Below, one piece after another: positions 6,470 through 9,471 of a stretch of DNA of 9,471 nt. Every line of letters begins with the position of its first letter. Position 1 is the first letter of the stretch. The notes under the pieces are model-generated. The model saw nothing but the letters and a program-made list of their open reading frames with translations, made no database searches and had not been told where the DNA came from. Position numbers and translations under genes: made by a program. The stretch covers positions 1 to 9,471 of the forward strand of contig MFAC01000036.1 of assembly GCA_001774455.1 (NCBI GenBank). Direction: 5' to 3'. The DNA is from Candidatus Campbellbacteria bacterium RIFCSPLOWO2_02_35_12. Its GTDB lineage: Bacteria; Patescibacteriota; Minisyncoccia; Phycocordibacterales; UBA2163.

Positions 6470-6858
6470 GGGGATGCCAGGCATAGACAAGGGAATGTAA
6501 ATTTATATGCGCAAAACTGAAGTTGGAATCTTCATTAAAAGTCCAAAAAGATAGCTGCAAAATCTATCTCTAAAGTAACAGGAGCTATTTTATCTCCTTT
6601 TACTCCGGCTTACGCAATAGCCTAAACCGGCGTCCTCTCAGATGATGTTTGATAATCTGATTTGGGTGTAATATTTTCAAACTAAAAAATATGAATGTCT
6701 CGGCATATTTTTGAAATTAAGAGAATCGGCGCGAGTTTATTTTGTTTATTTTTAAGTCCGAGCGCTTAAATCCGCGAAAGTGGAAAAATAAACTATGTTT
6801 TGTAAATACATCTAAATTCTTCTTTTGCACGCGAGTTCAATTCTCGCCATCTCCACCA
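6470..6858 (+). ncRNA. ssrA: tmRNA (SsrA), 389 nt, CCA encoded
   Basis: The 5' end GGGGATG pairs with CATCTCC (6848-6854), followed by ACCA, to form the tRNA-like acceptor. The T arm is GCGAG-TTCAATT-CTCGC (6836-6847 region). The D-like region reads CATAGACAAGGG, matching the canonical ...CGACxGG segment. The tag frame fits a resume codon GCA at 6557-6559 preceded by ATAGCT, close to the E. coli ATAGTC-GCA context. It reads 22 codons to TAA at 6623-6625. The tag begins AKSISK and ends PAYAIA, a hydrophobic C-terminus of the kind recognised by AAA+ proteases. The region between tag and T arm (6626-6830) is the expected pseudoknot-rich domain, which I did not fold in full. It directly follows smpB, its protein partner. 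Confidence 0.95.
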
Positions 6859-6901
6859 GATAGTACTTCCAATTTTTTCAGAGGGGGTTGCCTCGCGGCT
6901 T

Positions 6902-6940
6902 CGCCCCTCGGCAGGGGCGCGTCCCGCAAGGCGGGACGCG
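6902..6940 (+). repeat. Pair of adjoining GC-rich hairpins, REP-like
   Basis: CGCCCCT-CGGC-AGGGGCG (6902-6919) forms a 7-bp stem with a tetraloop. CGCGTCCCGC-AAG-GCGGGACGCG (6918-6940) forms a perfect 10-bp stem. The two overlap by two bases. The stretch is strongly GC-rich in an AT-rich window. They sit between ssrA and the recombinase remnant and lack a T-run, so they look more like an interspersed palindromic element than a terminator. Confidence 0.7.
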
Positions 6941-6977
6941 GCAAAATCCCACGGCTCGCCAAACGAAACGGAAACGG

Positions 6978-7021
6978 ATTTGTCCAAAAGTAAGGGGTTC
7001 GTTCCAACCTTTTGGACAAAT
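6978..7021. repeat. 13-bp inverted repeat in the recombinase remnant
   Basis: ATTTGTCCAAAAG (6978-6990) and CTTTTGGACAAAT (7009-7021) are exact reverse complements around an 18-base spacer. It lies inside the recombinase frame (region FVQKV...LLLDK). Confidence 0.6.
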
Positions 7022-7035
7022 GCCTTGATTTCAGG

Positions 7036-7062
7036 AAAACTGTCGCTTGCCGACAGTTTTTC
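7036..7062 (+). terminator. Hairpin with T tract, possible tmRNA-side terminator
   Basis: AAAACTGTCG (7036-7045) and CGACAGTTTT (7051-7060) form a perfect 10-bp stem with a 5-base loop, followed by TTC. It is the first hairpin with a T-run downstream of ssrA on the plus strand, about 180 bases after the mature 3' end. It lies within the recombinase frame read on the other strand. Confidence 0.4.
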
Positions 7063-7280
7063 GGTTTTATTCGCGTCTAAAATCCACGCTCGCAAGGGTT
7101 GGAGCCAATTCTTTCCCGTTCGTCCAAAATCCTCCAAATCATTCGCAAGAGCAACTTTTTGGTTCAATAACTGCTCCTTTTTCGCCAAGTAATTTTCTTT
7201 GGGAATATCGCCGTCAATGTAAGTGGAAACAAGTTTATCCAGTTTCTCTTGCGTATCCTCCAGTTTGGATTTCAGATTTT

Positions 7281-7306
7281 AAAAAATCCAAGGACTGTCC
7301 TTGGAT
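7281..7306 (-). terminator. Intrinsic terminator in repeat copy 2, leftward
   Basis: The same CCAAGGA/TCCTTGG stem is followed on the minus strand by TTTTTT. It would stop transcription entering the recombinase remnant and ssrA region from the right. Confidence 0.7.
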
Positions 7307-7351
7307 AAGACCCTTGATATTTTACCAAGCGTTGCATTTATATGTTGAACT
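7281..7351 (-). repeat. Terminator-bearing repeat, copy 2 (right arm of the inverted pair)
   Basis: This is the inverted partner of 5649-5719. The core 7281-7334 matches copy 1 at 52 of 54 bases. The outer heptamer TTGAACT (7345-7351) lies at the same 10-base spacing. One mismatch is the centre base of the palindrome, so both copies read ACTGT at the hairpin tip on the plus strand. The inner edge coincides with truncation of the recombinase frame. Confidence 0.9.
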
Positions 7352-7365
7352 TACAGAGTGTAGCG

Positions 7366-7393
7366 TTGTGTCCGCGAAAAAATATGCTATAAT
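7366..7393 (+). promoter_or_regulatory. Promoter of the infC-rpmI-rplT operon
   Basis: Perfect TATAAT (7388-7393) is preceded by TGC, giving an extended -10. TTGTGT (7366-7371) stands 16 bases upstream as a -35. The start would be near 7400, leaving about 40 nt before the infC start, too short for a large leader-based attenuator. Confidence 0.7.
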
Positions 7394-7439
7394 TTAAAAA
7401 CTTAAATATTAATTTAAGATAAAAAATCACTTAAATAAA

Positions 7440-7952
7440 TTGAACGAAAAAGTAAAAATTAACAAAAGCATACAAGCAAAAGAATTAAGAGTTGTCGGCG
7501 CCGATGGCGTTAATTTAGGTATTCTCTCAAGAGAAGACGCGCTGAAACAAGCGCAAGAAATAAATCTTGACCTTATTGAAGTATCTCCGAAAGCAAATCC
7601 GCCTGTTGCAAAAATAATGGATTATGGTAAATTTCAATACGAGCAAAAGAAAAAGAGTAAGGAAATAAAAGTGAAATCGCGCATTACGGAAACCAAAAAT
7701 GTGCAGATAAAAATAGGCACCGGAGATGGCGATCTTTCTCTTAAAGCAAAAAGGGTTTCGGAATGGTTAAGAGAAAAACATAGGGTGAAAATTGATTTAT
7801 TTTTATGGGGGCGATATAAATATATGGAATTTAATTTTTTGAAAGAACGGCTTCTAAGATTTTTAACACTCATTACCGAAGAATATAAGATTGCGGAACC
7901 GATAAAAAAAAGTCAGAAAGGTCTTAGTATGATAATTGAACGAAATTCATAA
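7440..7952 (+). CDS. infC: Translation initiation factor IF-3
   Basis: IF3 binds the 30S subunit, prevents premature joining with 50S and checks start-codon pairing. The 170-residue length is typical. The N-domain begins NEKVKINKSIQAKELRVVGADG, and the family signature KIMDYGKFQYEQKKK is exact (58-72). The C-domain holds KAKRVSEWLREKHRVKI (102-118), but its usual FRGRE-like strand is diverged to FLWGRYKYME. The only start codon that gives the standard N-terminus is TTG at 7440. The nearest upstream in-frame stop is at 7410 and no ATG lies between. Non-AUG starts are characteristic of infC in many bacteria and relate to autoregulation. It leads the conserved infC-rpmI-rplT operon, with rpmI 13 bases downstream. 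No Shine-Dalgarno is visible. Confidence 0.96.
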   Translation: MNEKVKINKSIQAKELRVVGADGVNLGILSREDALKQAQEINLDLIEVSPKANPPVAKIMDYGKFQYEQKKKSKEIKVKSRITETKNVQIKIGTGDGDLSLKAKRVSEWLREKHRVKIDLFLWGRYKYMEFNFLKERLLRFLTLITEEYKIAEPIKKSQKGLSMIIERNS

Positions 7953-7965
7953 TATATAATTTGAT

Positions 7966-8148
7966 ATGAAAACTAAAAAAATATTTGCAAAAAGATTGAG
8001 GTTTACAAAAAATGGTAAAATACTCGCGAGAGTGCCGGGTCAAAACCATTTCAACGCAAAAGAAGCCAGTAAAAAAAGAATGGCTCGTAGAAGAGTTGTC
8101 GTGTTTAATATGACAAACAGAATCAAAAATAAATATATTGGTAATTAA
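7966..8148 (+). CDS. rpmI: 50S ribosomal protein L35
   Basis: This is a 60-residue, very basic protein with the L35 pattern: MKTKKIFAKRLRFTKNGKI, then ARVPGQNHFNAKEASKKR, then ARRRVV. It matches T..-(A/S)KR...T..GK...R..G..H in the family. The tail after residue 45 (FNMTNRIKNKYIGN) is less conserved. L35 is a small protein of the large subunit. It sits 13 bases after infC and before rplT, the standard order. The sequence diverges from model bacteria, so the call rests partly on gene order. No ribosome binding site precedes the ATG. Confidence 0.92.
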   Translation: MKTKKIFAKRLRFTKNGKILARVPGQNHFNAKEASKKRMARRRVVVFNMTNRIKNKYIGN

Positions 8149-8242
8149 ATAAATTAAAATTAAAAAACGCGATAAAAACATAAAAAATTATTATTAATGC
8201 AATAAACAATTTTAAAAAAATAATTCTTAATAAAATAACATT

Positions 8243-8596
8243 ATGAGCAGAGTAAAAAGAGGAACTACAGCGTTAAAAAGACGGAAAAATATCCTTAAAA
8301 AAACAAAAGGATATCGTTTCGGCCGTTCAACAAAAAAACGGCAGGCAAAAGAAGCGCTTGCTCACGCGGGCGCTCATTCTTTCGCGCATAGAAGAGACAA
8401 AAAAAATGATTTCAGACGGCTTTGGAATATAAAAATAAACGCTTTTGTTCGCGCTAATGAAAAAAAATCTATTTCATACAGTAAATTTATCAGCGCGTTA
8501 AAGAAAAACAAAATCAATTTAGATAGAAAAATTTTGGCGGACTTGGCAGAAAATAATCCCCAATCATTTGAGAGAATCTTAAATAAAATAAATTAA
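8243..8596 (+). CDS. rplT: 50S ribosomal protein L20
   Basis: L20 binds 23S rRNA early and is needed for 50S assembly. The 117-residue length and pattern are standard: SRVKRGTTALKRRKNILKK and TKGYRFGRSTKKRQAKEAL in the basic extended N-part. Then come RRDKKNDFRRLWNIKINA (50-67), the family signature, and the globular part SYSKFISALKKNKINLDRKIL, ending FERILNKIN. It is the last gene of the infC operon. The 94-base gap after rpmI is almost pure A/T and shows no hairpin resembling the L20 autoregulatory sites of other bacteria. Only 44 bases separate it from the convergent gene on the minus strand, with no strong terminator visible there. Confidence 0.97.
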   Translation: MSRVKRGTTALKRRKNILKKTKGYRFGRSTKKRQAKEALAHAGAHSFAHRRDKKNDFRRLWNIKINAFVRANEKKSISYSKFISALKKNKINLDRKILADLAENNPQSFERILNKIN

Positions 8597-8640
8597 ACCA
8601 AGTTTATTGCTGTCTTTTTGTTTGCCGTAAAATTACAAGG

Positions 8641-9282
8641 TTATTTAATAAGATTGTCCGGGTCTGCAACGCCAATACCGTCGCCATTTCTATATACTCT
8701 TCCTCTGCTTGCTTTTTCTATCATAACTTTCTCTACAACTCTCTCCACAAGCGCTTTCGGGTCGGAGTCAAAAATCACTTTATCATTTATTCTGTTGCTT
8801 GCTTTTATTATATGATTTATAACCTCATCCGTCTCCCAATCTCCTTCTAAAATTCCTATCGGTTTGCCATCCTCAAACGCCACGGTGAATTCATTTATAG
8901 TGCCTATTCTTCCGCACCCTATAATAACAGCGTCTGATGAACGGGTTAAAATCAAGTTTCTGCCGGAATAGCCAAAACCTGTATATATAATCACATCCAT
9001 ATGCTCCAACGGCAATCTGTAAAACTCAAGGTGTTCTTCCTCTGTTGACGCCGGAGAAAAGCCAATTGAAATACCGTTTTCTTCTTTAGCGCCTGTTGCC
9101 ACCCAAAAAGGAAATCCCGTGGTGGCGCCGGTGATTAAAATAGCATTATGTCGAACAATCTCTCTTCCTAATGCTTTGCCTTTCTCAAAAGCATCAAGGC
9201 CACAATGCCCCGTTTCAGCTGCGCCTGAAACGCAAATTTTTAATTTGTTGTTTGGGTGTTTTCCATTTTTATATTTTTCCAT
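8641..9282 (-). CDS. SLOG/LOG-family Rossmann-fold nucleotide-binding protein
   Basis: This 213-residue protein has the SLOG/LOG architecture. An N-terminal strand and glycine-rich turn CVSGAAETGHCG (17-28) come first, then the helix FEKGKALGREIV. ITGATTGFPFWVATGAKEENG (50-70) follows, then RNLILTRSSDAVIIGCG (108-124) and the terminal signature GRIGTINEF (124-132). That signature stands in place of the PGGxGTxxE of cytokinin-type LOG phosphoribohydrolases, and Glu131 is retained. It is closer to the TIGR00725-like group of uncharacterised family members than to true LOG enzymes. Family knowledge suggests binding of a nucleotide or nucleotide-derived ligand. The substrate is unknown. It is transcribed toward rplT, alone, from its own promoter. 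Confidence 0.8.
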   Translation of the reverse strand: MEKYKNGKHPNNKLKICVSGAAETGHCGLDAFEKGKALGREIVRHNAILITGATTGFPFWVATGAKEENGISIGFSPASTEEEHLEFYRLPLEHMDVIIYTGFGYSGRNLILTRSSDAVIIGCGRIGTINEFTVAFEDGKPIGILEGDWETDEVINHIIKASNRINDKVIFDSDPKALVERVVEKVMIEKASRGRVYRNGDGIGVADPDNLIK

Positions 9283-9307
9283 ATTTATTTTTAAATTTAT
9301 AATTTTT

Positions 9308-9335
9308 ATTATACCGATAATCTTAATAATAACAA
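9308..9335 (-). promoter_or_regulatory. Promoter of the SLOG-family gene
   Basis: On the minus strand TTGTTA (-35, 9335-9330) and a perfect TATAAT (-10, 9313-9308) are 16 bases apart. The -10 ends 25 bases before the ATG, so the leader is short (about 20 nt). Confidence 0.6.
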
Positions 9336-9443
9336 ATCATCGTATTAAATAAAAGTAAATATTCTATAATACCGGGATTGGGCCTTGGAGTTAATGATTT
9401 TATTTGATATTTTGAATGAAATTAAAAAAATTTGAACAAAAAA

Positions 9444-9461
9444 TGTGTATAATTTTACACA
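9444..9461 (+). promoter_or_regulatory. Palindromic -10 region with DnaA-box-like arms
   Basis: TGTGTA (9444-9449) and TACACA (9456-9461) flank six bases that overlap a perfect TATAAT (9448-9453). The minus strand reads TTATACACA (9452-9444) and the plus strand TTTTACACA (9453-9461). Both fit the relaxed DnaA-box pattern TTWTNCACA, back to back. The gene it would control lies beyond the window. No matching -35 is seen. Confidence 0.35.
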
Positions 9462-9471
9462 AATCCGCGCT

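Larger units (their letters stand above)
6793..7278 (-). pseudogene. C-terminal remnant of a serine recombinase, 5'-truncated, running into antisense ssrA
   Basis: Open on the minus strand from 7278, where an in-frame TAA (7281-7279) lies at the edge of the repeat, down to a stop at 6795-6793. The N-part is a coiled coil with LEDTQEKLDKLVSTYIDGDI and KENYLAKKEQLLNQK. It is followed by GRTGKNWLQPLRAWI, then IKAFVQKVGTNPLL, and ends GEPWDF. I recognise the C-terminal region of the serine recombinase family common in CPR genomes. The catalytic resolvase domain and zinc ribbon are absent. An internal ATG at 7188 would give 131 codons. After about 6941 the frame runs through GC-rich hairpins and then antisense tmRNA (WWRWRELNSR), which is not native protein. 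Position at the ssrA 3' end, a classic integration site, suggests a decayed integrated element. Family assignment is from memory of its pattern. Confidence 0.65.

Noticed and set aside
6742..6993. 83-codon plus-strand ORF
   Set aside because: It starts inside tmRNA and runs through GC-rich hairpins. Its translation is an artefact of RNA and palindromes.
5649..7351. CRISPR array or composite transposon
   Set aside because: There are only two inverted copies of the repeat, no regular spacers and no intact transposase, so neither label can be supported.
6980..7397. Overlapping plus-strand ORFs of 70 and 116 codons
   Set aside because: They are antisense to the recombinase remnant, and the longer one runs across repeat copy 2. 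The minus-strand frame shows family patterns and these do not.
9119..9352. 77-codon plus-strand ORF
   Set aside because: It is antisense to the start of the SLOG gene and covers its promoter. The hydrophobic tail comes from AT-rich intergenic DNA.

Overview
The window looks like a piece of a small AT-rich genome from the Candidate Phyla Radiation (Patescibacteria, most likely a parcubacterial lineage). The signs are AT-rich codon use with many AUA codons, no convincing Shine-Dalgarno sequence before any gene, a CPR-style cupredoxin, a short divergent L35, and a remnant of the coiled-coil serine recombinase family common in these genomes. Assignment to a lineage is inference. The protein and RNA gene calls are mostly secure.

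Layout. Positions 1-242 hold the end of an unrecognised gene and a small membrane ORF overlapping it. A promoter (340-368) drives a membrane-anchored cupredoxin (443-901), followed by a terminator-like hairpin. recG (1051-3207) comes next. On the minus strand, tRNA-Ile with a UAU anticodon (3313-3385) lies beside a 5'-half tRNA fragment. ftsH (3628-5559, minus) is transcribed away from a 414-bp intergenic region that carries one copy of a terminator-bearing repeat. smpB (5974-6426) and ssrA/tmRNA (6470-6858) follow on the plus strand. Directly beyond the tmRNA 3' end lies a 5'-truncated recombinase remnant (minus strand). It is bounded by a second, inverted copy of the same repeat (7281-7351). 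The translation operon infC-rpmI-rplT (7440-8596) converges on a SLOG/LOG-family gene (8641-9282, minus). The right edge holds a palindromic -10 region whose arms resemble DnaA boxes.

Functional links. SmpB and tmRNA are obligate partners in ribosome rescue, and FtsH is one of the proteases known to degrade tmRNA-tagged proteins. infC, rpmI and rplT supply IF3, L35 and L20. tRNA-Ile(UAU) can read the many AUA codons directly, which raises the question of whether this organism uses the usual lysidine route.

Most interesting points: the smpB-ssrA block is enclosed by 71-nt inverted repeats whose intrinsic terminators face inward and contains a recombinase relic abutting ssrA; the tRNA-Ile(UAU); and a perfect 15-bp inverted repeat ending one base before the tmRNA 5' end. 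No clearly new multi-gene system is visible.
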